Shown: positions 1 to 8,624, counted from the first letter of the stretch. The stretch is 38,062 nt of DNA from Coriobacteriia bacterium (GCA_009781115.1 WQYT01000008.1:1-38062); one strand, 5' to 3'. The notes: generated from the sequence alone by a model not told the origin. Made by a program: numbers and translations.

Positions 1-1
1 C

Positions 2-187
2 GGTGTGTTCATCGGCTGGCTGATATCGGTCATCGTGAACGCGACCGGCACGATCAGCGCGAAGGTCACGGCGTCTGCGGTGCTGCTGGGGGTCGGGGTC
101 TGCATGCTGATCGGCATCGTCTTTGGGTTCTATCCGGCGCACCGTGCGGCGAAGCTCGACCCGATCGATGCACTGAGATACCAGTAG
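2..187 (+). CDS. ABC transporter permease, C-terminal end (partial)
   Basis: The frame is open from the window edge to TAG at 185-187, so only the last 61 codons are seen. They form a hydrophobic segment followed by [20 protein letters not shown]. This is the characteristic last transmembrane helix and tail of MacB/FtsX-family permeases, whose consensus is YPAxxAAxLxPxEALRYE. Such proteins sit in the membrane and work with an ATPase, usually for macrolide, peptide or lipoprotein export. The substrate cannot be read from this fragment. The track start at 5 is just an internal GTG. The gene extends upstream of the window. Confidence 0.85.
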   Translation, partial: GVFIGWLISVIVNATGTISAKVTASAVLLGVGVCMLIGIVFGFYPAHRAAKLDPIDALRYQ

Positions 188-222
188 GGTACGGAGAGAA
201 GCCCCCCTCCCGGAGGCAATCA

Positions 223-251
223 CTCCCCGGAGACAAACATCCTCCGGGGAG
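223..251. terminator. Stem-loop after permease gene, possible terminator
   Basis: CTCCCCGGAG at 223-232 pairs perfectly with CTCCGGGGAG at 242-251 around a 9-nt loop. It lies 36 nt after the permease stop codon. There is no T-run, so termination is inferred from position only. Confidence 0.35.
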
Positions 252-299
252 AAACACCCCGGAGACAACCCCCCCTCGGGCGTTTGTCACCAAAGCTTC

Positions 300-373
300 G
301 TCATCCTGCGCGAAGTCGCAGGATCCAGGATTTTGTATTCCACTCTGGATGCTGCGACTACGCGCAGGATGAC
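300..373. repeat. REP-like imperfect palindrome, CCTGCGCGAAGTCGCAGG family
   Basis: Arms of 29 bp at 300-328 and 345-373 are complementary except for 2 positions, with a 16-nt loop. Related single arms recur at about 12898-12925, 13811-13838 and, degenerate, 35927-35966. This marks a dispersed intergenic repeat family of this genome. Confidence 0.75.
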
Positions 374-474
374 GGGAGGAGGGGGCGAAATTGCTGCTAT
401 TCGCAGCAAAGGTACGCTGAGGTGACGTCAAGGGCGTTTGCCACACTGGGGCTGGCAACGAGCCCCAACTCATG

Positions 475-507
475 TGTAGCGCGCGGGGACCCGGCGCGCC
501 TTGCCCG
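475..507. repeat. GGCGCGCC-type dispersed repeat
   Basis: A degenerate copy of the family best seen at 32594-32735 and 37592-37620, with pattern GTAGGGCGCG-n-GACYCGGCGCGCCT. Here it reads TGTAGCGCGCGGGGACCCGG followed by CGCGCCTTGCC. Confidence 0.45.
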
Positions 508-750
508 AAAAACGAGCCAGTGGCAACATCGTTTTCAACGGAGCAGAGCGCTAGCCCCGCGCCTCTGCCTAGGTAAAGCATTTAAATGTTAACAGGTGTA
601 TACTATTAACGATAGCAAAGAACTTGCTAACAAACTTTTGAGGGGCATTTTACAGGGGAATCCAGGCATAACCAAAAAGTATCAAAGGCTCAAATAATTG
701 CTGGTGCAATTAATACTTGTTTTCTGTTGAGGGGGGACAGTACATACGCC

Positions 751-3700
751 ATGAAAACTAATCTCGATGTTAACGTAAGAAGCATTATTGCAGACAGGAA
801 GCGCAAGAAGAAAGCCATCGTCATCTTTATCCCACTTTGCCTTACTACTCTGGTACTCGTGAGTGTGTTTACCCTGCACATCGGGCTTGCCGCCAGCACC
901 GCTGGCGACTTCAGCATCCCGGTGACCAAAACCACGGTAAATCAATCGGGCGCGGACGCAAAAGACGGGACCTTCCACTTTACCTGCACCCAGATAAAGA
1001 GCGCCGCAGACCTGGCCGCTGCAGACGACCCGCTCGCCTCTCCTAATCCATCGACGCTGGCAATCACGACGTCAGATGGCACGGGCACGGGCTCATTCAG
1101 CTTTGCCGACGTACCGGCGGATACCTATTATTTCGAGATCGCAGAACAGGACACCGCCGCGCCCGGCTGGACTTCTGACAGCAGTGTATACCTGGTCAAG
1201 GTCGTCGTGGCAGATGGCGGGGCCATAACGATGACCTCTGCGGCCAATACCGGGACTGACACCTGGCCGGCCGAGGACACCTGGACAACTTTGGACGTGG
1301 GCAACAGCAAAAACGCTGACGGGCTTAGCTGGGAAGTCCCGGGAACTAACAATAAGCCGTTAGGCTCAGCTGACGATTTCAGCGTCGTGGCGTTTGGCGA
1401 CGTAACGGTCAACGATGCTGACGTTGAGGGCGGTCTGGCGGCAAAAGGCAACTTTACTTCAGGCTCCAGTCAGAACTATCTTATTGGGCTGCCTCGGCCT
1501 GTTACGTTTAAAACAGGCGCTTATCCAATCGCTCCCCATGACCCGAGACTGCTGGTCATGGGAGATATTGCAACTAATCCCACCGGTAATAACGTAGATG
1601 TTGTTGGCGGTAGTGTGATGGTGTCCGATACGTCGGCATCAAGTTTTGGCAGCATGTATCTGAACCAATGGGAGTATACCGGCGCCAATCCCACGTATGA
1701 TGAAAGTGATTTTCCTGGCTCATTTACACAACATTCAAACATTACCCCCACCGTCAGGCCGCTAAGTGAAATACAAGCATTTTTTGATGACGCGGAGACA
1801 TCGCTAAAAGATCTCAGCCAAAGCTATGATAAGACAGCCGGCGCGCAGGGCAAGACGCTGGTATGCGATGCGGATAGCTGGGATCTCGACCCTGCTGCGC
1901 TTGCCAGCGCCGGTACGGATTTCTCGCAGTATGACACGATCATATTTAATGTACACGTCACTGCGGCTACCATATATGACACGGATATCACCCTGACTTT
2001 TCCTGCGGGCTTTGACGGCAATTATGTGGTGAACACAATAAATGACTCCGGAAACCCTGCGCTCGATTTCGCTACTGCATTTGGGGCGCTGGGAATGAAT
2101 ATGGGCATTAAGATCATTGACTTGGGCAACGCTACGCAAAGCGGCGGTATTACCTATGATGGCACAACTTCATACAAGGATAAAATGGCGGCGCTTCGCC
2201 ATGACTGGTCAAGCCGGATTTTGTGGAACTTCCCCGATAGTAATGCGGCGACCATTACCAGTACCGGTTTTGACTTTATCGGCTCTGTTCTTGCCCCCTA
2301 CAGTGATTTTACTGGTAGAGGCTACGGTACCGGCGCGATGGGCATAGGAGCGGTAGATGGCACGCTTGTGTGCAAAACGCTGACGCAATCAAATGGCTGG
2401 GAAGCCCATAACACCACGCACTACGATGGGACGGCTACCGGCAACATCACGTTTGAAAACACCTATAAGAAGCTCGTCACCGCTGATTTCAAGATTCCAG
2501 TGACCAAAACCACGGTAAATCAATCGGGCTCGGGCGCAAAAGACGGAGCGTTTAAGTTCACCTGCACCCAGATAAAGAGCGCTGCCGACCCGACCGCCGC
2601 GGCCAGCCCGCTTGCCTCCCCCAATCCGTCGAAGCTGACGATCACGACATCAGGTGGCACGGGCACGGGCTCGTTCAGCTTTGCCGACGCGCCGGATGGT
2701 ACCTACTACTTCAAGATCGCGGAGACCAACAGTGGCGCGGCCAACTGGGCATACGACACCAGTGCCTATATCGTCAGAGTAGACGTAGAAAACGGCGCCG
2801 CAACGGTGGCTGACGTTTCTAAAAGCACCAGTACCTACTCTAACTTGGCGACACAATTCGATCAAAAAACCGACCTGACGTTAAAACAATATCAATCGCT
2901 TTACAGCGGGGGTAGTTTTGCCATGATGCACTATGCTACCGCGGCAGATGCCAGCACGATAATGTACCTCTATTGTTTTCAGACAACAACCAACTCGTTG
3001 TACAGTGCCTACTGGGGAGCTTATGCGACTAATGGTTATGCCTATAGTACTGCTGATGTAAAGTATGTCCCGGAAGCCAGTTGGATTGTAAAAAATGGTT
3101 TCTGGGGTCCGGATGCGCTGGCTTGTGCTTATAAACCAACAGGCGATGACATGAGCGCGAATTGGGGCGATGACACCGTAACGAATATACAATTGCTGAG
3201 AGACCGGTACGGGATACCTACGCTTACCCAGCGCGATGCCTTTATCGCAACCCAAACTGCTCTCTGGTACTATACGGATCCTGCTTCCAGAAATAACTTT
3301 GTGCCTGTTGACAGTGGCGGAACTCAGTCTGATATCGTGGCGCTGTTTAATCAACTGGTAGACGGTGCGGCTGCGGCTGTATCAAGCAGTGATCCCGAGC
3401 CGGATCCCTCGATCGCCATAAACTTCGATACCAGTAACGCGAGCGTTAACAGCGGTTGGTACGGACCGGTTAAGCTGGGGGTTACAACGGCATCGATGGT
3501 AAAACCGCCGAGCAGCGTTGCGGTCACCTTGACGAGCAGCTATGCGTTGTCGGCAGATAAATCCAGCGCGTTGACACAACCCGTATACGACGGACAGGAA
3601 TTTTATGTCAATATCGGCACAACTTCGATTTCTGATCTGACCGGACTGGTCAAAGCTGATGCGACACTCAGTTTACCTGAGCTTCAAACTTATTATTGCA

Positions 3701-5001
3701 ATCAAGAATCCATACCGGTCCAACCCGTATTTGATAACAAGAGCTTCAAAAAACCGCCTTTTATGGGGATCACCGCAACAGCGAACGATCTGATCACGGT
3801 GACGGTAACTGCCACGCTGAACGGAACCGCTCCGGTTCAATTCACCAACAACTATCAGAGTTACGATTTTGAGTTTCTGAAAGTTGCTAACCTCTACGGC
3901 TATCACCCGCTGGCGGGAGCGGAATTTTCCCTGTATAAAAATTGCAGCGTCATGCCAGACAGCTCGGCTGCGCTTTATATATACAACTACACTGGTTTTG
4001 TAACTTCTGCGACCTCAGACGCAAACGGGATCATTAAATTTACCGGACTGATGCCGGGCGAATACTATATGGAAGAAACGGCTACACCAGACGGATTTAT
4101 GCCGTATCTCCCACAGAAAAAACTGGTGATAGATGATAACGGAAACGGCACGATAGAAATGAAAAATCCGGGCTGGGTTGACAATAAGAGGTGCGGATTT
4201 ACGACCCAAATCCCTGAATATCCAAATACGTACTTCTCTGCGACGAGCGGGTCCAGCTACCTAAGTACAAAATCAGACGAAAACGGAACGGTGACCTTCG
4301 CCGAAATACAGAAGGGCCTTACCTATGAGGTGAAAGACTCTGCGGATATGAGTACGACGTTGTTTGAGCTGGCGGTCAATACGGATGGGACCTATACCAT
4401 AACCTTCCCTGACGACAAGCCGGCAATTCAGGGCCGCTTCTATCAAGATCTCACCAATGATCCCACGTACTTCGGGTTTCTAAAATATGACAAAGATACC
4501 GGATCGTATGTAGACGGAGCGGTATTTGAGCTGTATACCTCAACTGATGATGGTAAAACGCTGACTCCGTGCAATCCGGCGATCACAGGGACATCAAGCG
4601 GGTGGTTGGGAGTGGGATTCTGGCAAGTGCCACTGGGGACCTATTACATGAAAGAAACCTCTGCGCCTCCCGGATATAAAGCAAACGATACCTTGTACAA
4701 AGTTGACTTATCGCTGAGCGCGTTACGTAACAACTCTGACGCTACGATTCAATATAAAACCGCTGCTGGCAATTGGTTGAATCTGGCCACCTATGACACA
4801 GGAAAAGGGAGCGAATACATAATCTACAACGAAAAAGGCGACAGCAGTTTCGTGCTGCCGTCTGCCGGAGGGACCGGGAGAGTGCCTTACGGGATCGCTG
4901 CCGCCCTGCTTACCACAGCGCTGGTGTTGTTTTTGGTGGGAGTATTGGTGCGGAGGTATCGCAACCGCAGTTTCCTGCTGGCAAAAATCTATACGGGATA
5001 A
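751..5001 (+). CDS. Large sortase-anchored thioester adhesin (FctA/choice-of-anchor A/TED/SpaA domains)
   Basis: The product is a 1416-residue surface protein. ATG 751 is preferred over the track TTG at 727; GAGGGGGG lies 15 nt upstream, a long spacing. Visible in order: basic N-terminus and signal helix (about 20-47); a streptococcal-pilin (FctA-like) isopeptide-type domain (about 52-155); a choice-of-anchor-A-like region starting VAFGDVTVNDADVEG (about 207-570); a second FctA-like repeat sharing IPVTKTTVNQSG (about 579-683); a thioester (TED/TQXA) domain with YCF Cys742 and TQTALW Gln835; a beta-rich linker; SpaA/Cna-B-like domains (about 1037-1133 and 1241-1360); the sorting motif LPSAG (1369-1373); a membrane helix; and an RRYRNR tail. 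By family, such thioesters bind host or matrix surfaces covalently. No sortase gene is nearby. Binding partner unknown. Confidence 0.88.
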   Translation: MKTNLDVNVRSIIADRKRKKKAIVIFIPLCLTTLVLVSVFTLHIGLAASTAGDFSIPVTKTTVNQSGADAKDGTFHFTCTQIKSAADLAAADDPLASPNPSTLAITTSDGTGTGSFSFADVPADTYYFEIAEQDTAAPGWTSDSSVYLVKVVVADGGAITMTSAANTGTDTWPAEDTWTTLDVGNSKNADGLSWEVPGTNNKPLGSADDFSVVAFGDVTVNDADVEGGLAAKGNFTSGSSQNYLIGLPRPVTFKTGAYPIAPHDPRLLVMGDIATNPTGNNVDVVGGSVMVSDTSASSFGSMYLNQWEYTGANPTYDESDFPGSFTQHSNITPTVRPLSEIQAFFDDAETSLKDLSQSYDKTAGAQGKTLVCDADSWDLDPAALASAGTDFSQYDTIIFNVHVTAATIYDTDITLTFPAGFDGNYVVNTINDSGNPALDFATAFGALGMNMGIKIIDLGNATQSGGITYDGTTSYKDKMAALRHDWSSRILWNFPDSNAATITSTGFDFIGSVLAPYSDFTGRGYGTGAMGIGAVDGTLVCKTLTQSNGWEAHNTTHYDGTATGNITFENTYKKLVTADFKIPVTKTTVNQSGSGAKDGAFKFTCTQIKSAADPTAAASPLASPNPSKLTITTSGGTGTGSFSFADAPDGTYYFKIAETNSGAANWAYDTSAYIVRVDVENGAATVADVSKSTSTYSNLATQFDQKTDLTLKQYQSLYSGGSFAMMHYATAADASTIMYLYCFQTTTNSLYSAYWGAYATNGYAYSTADVKYVPEASWIVKNGFWGPDALACAYKPTGDDMSANWGDDTVTNIQLLRDRYGIPTLTQRDAFIATQTALWYYTDPASRNNFVPVDSGGTQSDIVALFNQLVDGAAAAVSSSDPEPDPSIAINFDTSNASVNSGWYGPVKLGVTTASMVKPPSSVAVTLTSSYALSADKSSALTQPVYDGQEFYVNIGTTSISDLTGLVKADATLSLPELQTYYCNQESIPVQPVFDNKSFKKPPFMGITATANDLITVTVTATLNGTAPVQFTNNYQSYDFEFLKVANLYGYHPLAGAEFSLYKNCSVMPDSSAALYIYNYTGFVTSATSDANGIIKFTGLMPGEYYMEETATPDGFMPYLPQKKLVIDDNGNGTIEMKNPGWVDNKRCGFTTQIPEYPNTYFSATSGSSYLSTKSDENGTVTFAEIQKGLTYEVKDSADMSTTLFELAVNTDGTYTITFPDDKPAIQGRFYQDLTNDPTYFGFLKYDKDTGSYVDGAVFELYTSTDDGKTLTPCNPAITGTSSGWLGVGFWQVPLGTYYMKETSAPPGYKANDTLYKVDLSLSALRNNSDATIQYKTAAGNWLNLATYDTGKGSEYIIYNEKGDSSFVLPSAGGTGRVPYGIAAALLTTALVLFLVGVLVRRYRNRSFLLAKIYTG

Positions 5002-5053
5002 ACTGCCGTTTACCTGTGGGCATCGTATGCACGGAGTACTTCCTTTGTGTATA

Positions 5054-5071
5054 GTAAGAGCACGCTCTTAC
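5054..5071. promoter_or_regulatory. 18-bp palindrome, candidate operator before SDR gene
   Basis: GTAAGAGC-AC-GCTCTTAC is a perfect 8-bp inverted repeat. It overlaps and follows a possible -10 box TATAGT (5050-5055), 48 nt before the SDR start. That position suits a repressor site. The lack of a following T-run argues against a terminator. No good -35 is visible. Confidence 0.5.
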
Positions 5072-5119
5072 ATGGGGAGCGCGCAGAGATCTGCTCTGCC
5101 TCACGAGAGGAGTTTTTAC

Positions 5120-5869
5120 ATGAGCGAGTCACGTTTTGCCGGTAAGACTGTTTTGGTCACAGGCGCCGGGTCCGGCATCGGAAAAGCCACGGCTACCCGT
5201 TTGTTGAAGGAAGGCGCCCGTGTGATCGCGGCTGACATCAGCGAGAAGCGCCTGAATGATTTTGCGACGGCTCATCTGGGCGAGCCCCTGGCCATCGTTG
5301 CGGGAGATATCGCCGATGACAAGACGGTCGAGGCGCTGCTTGCTGCCTGCGACGGCAAGCTTGACGGCCTGGCCAATGTCGCGGGCATCATGGACAACTT
5401 CCTCCCGCCGCATGAAGTTGACGACGCTACCTGGGATCGCGTGATGGCCGTCAACCTCAAGGGCCCGATGCGCCTGACGCGCGCGCTGCTGCCCCTGCTG
5501 CGAGCGTCAAAGGGCAGCATCGCCAATGTGGCGAGCGAGGCCGGGCTCAAGGCATCTTCAGCGGGCGTTGCCTACACCTGCAGCAAGCATGCCATGATCG
5601 GCTTTACCCGTAGCCTGGCGTTCTACTATGGCCTTGAGGGCCTGCGCTCCAACGCGGTCTGCCCGGGAGCCGTTGCCACCAACATCGAGGTTGATATGGC
5701 CTGTTCGCCCTTTGCCATGAAGCGGGTCGGCCCCGTCATGGCCGCAACCGCGCCCCCCACAGCCGAACCCGAGGCCATCGCTGCGGCGCTCTGCTGGCTG
5801 CTCTCCGACGACAGCCTCAATGTCAACGGCGCCATCATGCCCAGCGACGGCGGCTGGTGCGTCTACTAA
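5120..5869 (+). CDS. Short-chain dehydrogenase/reductase (SDR family)
   Basis: A classical SDR oxidoreductase of 249 residues, soluble and NAD(P)-dependent. It has the Rossmann glycine motif TGAGSGIG (about 15-22), D after beta-2 (AADIS, often favouring NAD), NVAG in place of NNAG, the active-site region with S and YTCSK, and the PGAVATNI loop. The track start at 5027 lies upstream of the candidate operator. ATG 5120 has GAGAGGAG at 5105-5112 and gives the usual family start just before the Rossmann strand. The substrate cannot be told; 3-oxoacyl, sugar and steroid alcohols are all possible. It appears monocistronic with a terminator at 5899. A 30-nt copy of its last codons recurs at 7457. 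Confidence 0.9.
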   Translation: MSESRFAGKTVLVTGAGSGIGKATATRLLKEGARVIAADISEKRLNDFATAHLGEPLAIVAGDIADDKTVEALLAACDGKLDGLANVAGIMDNFLPPHEVDDATWDRVMAVNLKGPMRLTRALLPLLRASKGSIANVASEAGLKASSAGVAYTCSKHAMIGFTRSLAFYYGLEGLRSNAVCPGAVATNIEVDMACSPFAMKRVGPVMAATAPPTAEPEAIAAALCWLLSDDSLNVNGAIMPSDGGWCVY

Positions 5870-5898
5870 GTAACGGAGTCTCACAATATCGATTGTTG

Positions 5899-5941
5899 AG
5901 TGCGCTCGTTGGCTTGAATCTGAGCTTGCGGGCGCACTTTT
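5899..5941 (+). terminator. Terminator of SDR gene
   Basis: AGTGCGC (5899-5905) pairs with GCGCACT (5932-5938) and is followed by TTTTG. A near-identical GTGCGC/GCGCAC design recurs at 7522-7559 and 9588-9626. Confidence 0.65.
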
Positions 5942-6121
5942 GTTTGATCTGCGAAGTCTTTTGTCGGCATTTTCAGAATGCAGAATGCAGGAAAGGGGAG
6001 CTATCATTTTCATCGGTTCAGGCACGGTTACTTGCGCTTATATTGTCTCTTATCAAGCAATGCTCTAAAGTGAGTACACGAGGTTTTTGGCGGGGATACT
6101 TCTGAGGCGAGAGGACAAAAA

Positions 6122-7438
6122 ATGAAAGCAGCCAAACGATTGACGCGGGTTATTGTTCTTGTAGTGGTGGTGAGCCTCTGTGCAGGGCTGCCTGTGCATG
6201 CGGTCGCAAAACCGAAAGTTGATCTTTCGAAGGGGATTGGCGGCGACGTTGCCTTTGCGTCAGGCCTTGCGTCCTGTCAGATCGGCTCGACTTCGTACAA
6301 GACATTAACGCAGGCATTGAAAGCGGTACCAGGCAGGACGCACACAACAATAAAGCTCCTGGGCGATATCGTCGTTGCTTCTGAATGCACGATTACCAAT
6401 AAACAGATCACGTTTGATCTTAACGGTCACAGTTTGACATTTAATAGTGCGGGCGATTTCCCCCTCACGTTGACAAAGTGTACTATCGACTACACCGGTG
6501 CGGGAACACTGCAAGTGATGTCGGGGCAATCGGTCGGTCTGACTGTTGACGGTGGCTCCTGTACGCTTACGCATGTGGATTCGGGCGCCCTGAACGCTGG
6601 GATTTGGTGTGAGAACGGGGCAAAGCTTACGCTCAATGGTTCTGCAAAAGAGACAAATGGCAACAGCTCCTGTATTCGTGCTGGCGAGCGTTCTTCGGTC
6701 ACCATAAATGGCGACGTGAGTGCTACGGGTGGCACCCCGGTCGGCCTTTATGTAATCGGCGGATCGACCGCGGTAGTTAATGGGAACATTACCGCAGGCG
6801 GCGAAGGTATACATGTAGCCAGCAGTGGAGAAGGCAATCTTCCTCGTAACGCGAATTCGCAGGTTACCGTGAAGGGAAATGTGACTTGTGGTTCTTATGT
6901 TGAGGCGGTTGGTAATCCGGTAAGCGTACACATTACAGGAAACCTTACTTGCACCAAGAAAGGGTGGGGAGCCGTGTATGTTAATGGCGGAGCTCAGGTA
7001 ACCGTCGATGGTGTAATTACTTCTGCTGGCAGCTACATTGATATGGGGATACCTGGTAAGCCTGACACCGACTATGAAACAAAGACCGCCAAGGACTTCA
7101 CAACGCCTACTACCAAACAGGACTACAAGACCTACACCAACGGGCAAAGCACCGTCTGGGTCGGGAATGCTCAGGCGCCAGCTGCGTCTCAAGATGCTGA
7201 CTCTACCGATGCCTCAGTGCCGGATGCTGGGCCGGCAGACAATTCGACGTCCAGCTCCTCAGCGACTCAGGTTGCAACACCAGCGTCAGACTCTCAGAAG
7301 CCTTTGCCATCCAGCTCTGATCCCACTCGTTTTAACACCAAAATTCTTTTTGGGATTCTTGCCGGTGTTTTGTTTATTGCCGCTGCCACAGTACTAGTAA
7401 TAACCGTGAGGCGCTCCAGGAAGCAACCAGTAAAGTAA
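6122..7438 (+). CDS. Secreted, membrane-tethered beta-helix-like protein, function unknown
   Basis: The product is 438 residues. It starts with a clear signal peptide (KAAKRLTR then VIVLVVVVSLCAGLPVHA). Residues about 60-320 are short beta-rich turns of the type LTLNGSA, VTINGDVSA, AVVNGNITAGG, VTVKGNVTCG and VHITGNLTC, repeating about every 20-25 residues. That is the look of a right-handed parallel beta-helix (pectate-lyase-like fold). A Ser/Ala/Pro/Asp-rich linker follows (about 350-405), then one transmembrane helix (about 410-430) and an RRSRKQ tail. No LPxTG-like motif precedes the helix, so it is probably membrane-tethered rather than wall-linked. ATG 6122 follows GCGAGAGGAC. No catalytic residues were recognised; adhesion or polysaccharide binding is only a guess. 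Confidence 0.75.
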   Translation: MKAAKRLTRVIVLVVVVSLCAGLPVHAVAKPKVDLSKGIGGDVAFASGLASCQIGSTSYKTLTQALKAVPGRTHTTIKLLGDIVVASECTITNKQITFDLNGHSLTFNSAGDFPLTLTKCTIDYTGAGTLQVMSGQSVGLTVDGGSCTLTHVDSGALNAGIWCENGAKLTLNGSAKETNGNSSCIRAGERSSVTINGDVSATGGTPVGLYVIGGSTAVVNGNITAGGEGIHVASSGEGNLPRNANSQVTVKGNVTCGSYVEAVGNPVSVHITGNLTCTKKGWGAVYVNGGAQVTVDGVITSAGSYIDMGIPGKPDTDYETKTAKDFTTPTTKQDYKTYTNGQSTVWVGNAQAPAASQDADSTDASVPDAGPADNSTSSSSATQVATPASDSQKPLPSSSDPTRFNTKILFGILAGVLFIAAATVLVITVRRSRKQPVK

Positions 7439-7456
7439 GTGCCGGAAATAACGTCA

Positions 7457-7486
7457 ATGCCCAGCGGCGGCTGGTGCGTCTATTGA
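7457..7486 (+). pseudogene. Relic of an SDR gene 3' end
   Basis: Ten codons reading MPSGGWCVY-stop match the end of the SDR gene (MPSDGGWCVY-stop at 5838-5869) with one codon missing. After it comes a similar stretch (TAAC..ATCGAT) and then a similar terminator. The 7450-7560 segment is therefore a decayed duplicate of 5830-5945. Confidence 0.7.
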
Positions 7487-7521
7487 AGTTACAGCACGCC
7501 TAACGCATCGATACTTGCAGA

Positions 7522-7559
7522 AGTGCGCCCAAGGGTCTAAGCCCGAGGGCGCACTCTTT
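7522..7559 (+). terminator. Terminator, left edge of 122-bp repeat copy 1
   Basis: AGTGCGCCC (7522-7530) pairs with GGGCGCACT (7547-7555), followed by CTTTG. It follows the SDR-tail relic and probably serves the upstream beta-helix gene. Confidence 0.6.
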
Positions 7560-7648
7560 GTGTCCGCTCAGGATATGGAGATTTCTCCATAACCAGCATT
7601 TTATGCAATTTTTCGTCCCTTTGGTAAGGAAACGGTAAGGGACCTCTG
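7527..7648 (+). repeat. 122-bp direct repeat, copy 1 (upstream of HigBA-type pair)
   Basis: Identical to 9594-9715 except for 2 of 122 positions by hand alignment. It contains the right part of a terminator, a dyad built on TATGGAGA-TT-TCTCCATA (MerR-operator-like in form) and a direct repeat GGTAAGGAAAC/GGTAAGGGAC. Each copy lies 80-100 nt upstream of a toxin-antitoxin operon. Confidence 0.9.
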
Positions 7649-7718
7649 ATATTGTTGCCACTGAGGTCGGTGTCGCATGTGATTATCCATGCGGGATCCC
7701 CCGGAAGCTCTTTACAGT

Positions 7719-7738
7719 TGTTAGGTTATAACCTAACA
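7719..7738. promoter_or_regulatory. 20-bp perfect palindrome, operator/promoter of HigBA-type operon
   Basis: TGTTAGGTTATAACCTAACA is a perfect palindrome just upstream of the ribosome site AGGAGG (7740-7745). A TTTACA (7711-7716) and TAACAT (7734-7739) pair spaced 17 bp could be the promoter, with the palindrome covering spacer and -10. This is typical autoregulation by a toxin-antitoxin complex. Confidence 0.65.
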
Positions 7739-7751
7739 TAGGAGGTAGGAA

Positions 7752-8189
7752 ATGGTATGTCCGTACGAACCATTTGACAAGGATTATAAGCGAGTATTCG
7801 TCTACAGCGAATCTGGTAGGCGACCGCCTGTGATCAGAGACATCGAGCGTCTTGCGAAGAAAGACCTGGAAAGTGCTGATACACTTCAAGAGATGATTCG
7901 AGAGCTCGAGAAACGGTCGTTTGAGCTCCTTGCACAAAATCGCTGGCGTCGGTTGAGCGGAAAATGCAATCTTGAGCTCAGACCGCTGAAATGTAAGAAA
8001 GTGCTACGGGTGCTTGCGGTTGGATATCCGCCGGGGCGTTTTGAGAAGTTCATCTTATTGGATTTGTATGAAGCTCATGGTGGAAAAAGACAACAGATTG
8101 ATCCAAGCACACTAAAGCAAGCCAACAGGCGTGCACGAGAATGTTTGGAATGGCTTAAGGGAGAAGGAGCGTTAAGTGAGAACCACTGA
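7752..8189 (+). CDS. HigB/RelE-superfamily (Gp49-like) toxin
   Basis: The product is 145 residues. The layout is that of phage Gp49/HigB-type mRNA interferases: VFVYSESGRRPPVIRDIERL at the start, a central helix pair (about 35-58), RWRRLSGKCNLELRPLK in place of the usual KKLKGxLWELR strand, a hydrophobic strand (KFILLDLYEAHGGKRQQI) and a basic C-terminal helix. By family it would cleave ribosome-bound mRNA and be neutralised by the downstream XRE protein. ATG 7752 has AGGAGG at an ideal distance. The next gene overlaps by 14 nt, implying translational coupling. Toxin-first order is usual for HigBA. Residue-level catalysis cannot be confirmed by eye. Confidence 0.75.
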   Translation: MVCPYEPFDKDYKRVFVYSESGRRPPVIRDIERLAKKDLESADTLQEMIRELEKRSFELLAQNRWRRLSGKCNLELRPLKCKKVLRVLAVGYPPGRFEKFILLDLYEAHGGKRQQIDPSTLKQANRRARECLEWLKGEGALSENH

Positions 8190-8535
8190 AGAACTTGAAA
8201 AAACCTGGGTGTATGCTTATGCCGAAAAGGTCGGCGATATTGCGGTGCTGGCTTCACTCAGAACCAAAGAACTCGGAATCACCAAAGCTGAGCTTGCACG
8301 ACGTATGGGGATCAGCCGGTCGACTGTGTCTGAAATGCTTGGCGGGGATAATAACTTCACGATCAAGACACTCGCGAAGCTTGCAAAAGCGCTTGATATG
8401 AGCATCGAAGAGATCGTTGCATATAAGCGCCCCACGCTGGATGAAATTCAATCAGAACGCCAGCCAGAGCGCCTGGCACTTATCACTGATATCGCATCTG
8501 ATCAACCATATGCGGCGCAACAGTGGTTCTCGTAA
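8176..8535 (+). CDS. XRE-family HigA-type antitoxin
   Basis: The product is 119 residues. A Cro/C1-type helix-turn-helix is clear: LGITKAELARRMGISRSTVS then an LGGDNNFTIKTLAKLAKALD continuation (about 34-75). The C-terminal tail is polar and probably wraps the toxin. The GTG start at 8176 lies inside the toxin gene; GGGAGAAGGAGC at 8159-8170 is its ribosome site. By family it binds the toxin and, with it, the 20-bp palindrome at 7719. No downstream partner is co-directional without a gap; an 89-nt gap separates it from the AT-rich membrane gene. Confidence 0.85.
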   Translation: MRTTEELEKTWVYAYAEKVGDIAVLASLRTKELGITKAELARRMGISRSTVSEMLGGDNNFTIKTLAKLAKALDMSIEEIVAYKRPTLDEIQSERQPERLALITDIASDQPYAAQQWFS

Positions 8536-8582
8536 GCCAACACAGAGGAACTGTCCCATTGTGATCGAGCAGATCAAGTTTA

Positions 8583-8612
8583 TTGACAGGGCAAATGTTT
8601 TCCCACTAAAAA
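8583..8612 (+). promoter_or_regulatory. Putative promoter of the AT-rich membrane gene
   Basis: TTGACA (8583-8588, consensus -35) is followed after 18 bp by TAAAAA (8607-8612). The predicted start near 8619 leaves almost no leader before ATG 8625/8634, consistent with a near-leaderless message. Confidence 0.45.
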
Positions 8613-8624
8613 AGATGGGTTAGA

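Larger units (their letters stand above)
188..750. other. Intergenic region with several stem-loops and REP-like repeats
   Basis: 563 bases without a credible gene; the small ORFs 66-581(-) and 284-592(+) are repeat-borne. It holds a GC stem with 10-bp perfect arms (223-232/242-251) but no T-tract, a long imperfect palindrome of the CATCCTGCGCGAAGTCGCAG family (300-373), a GGGGCT/AGCCCC hairpin near 449-466, and a copy of the GCGCG-GGCGCGCC family (475-507). Its 3' part is AT-rich. There TATACT at 599-604 could be a -10 box for the adhesin gene, although I see no convincing -35. Confidence 0.6.

Noticed and set aside
300-373. CRISPR array
   Set aside because: No regular direct repeats with unique spacers exist here or elsewhere in the window; the repeats are palindromes or long direct duplications.
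284-592. 102-codon ORF before the adhesin gene
   Set aside because: Consists of repeat arms (CATCCTGCGCGAAG family) translated; same peptide HPARSRRIQ arises from other copies.
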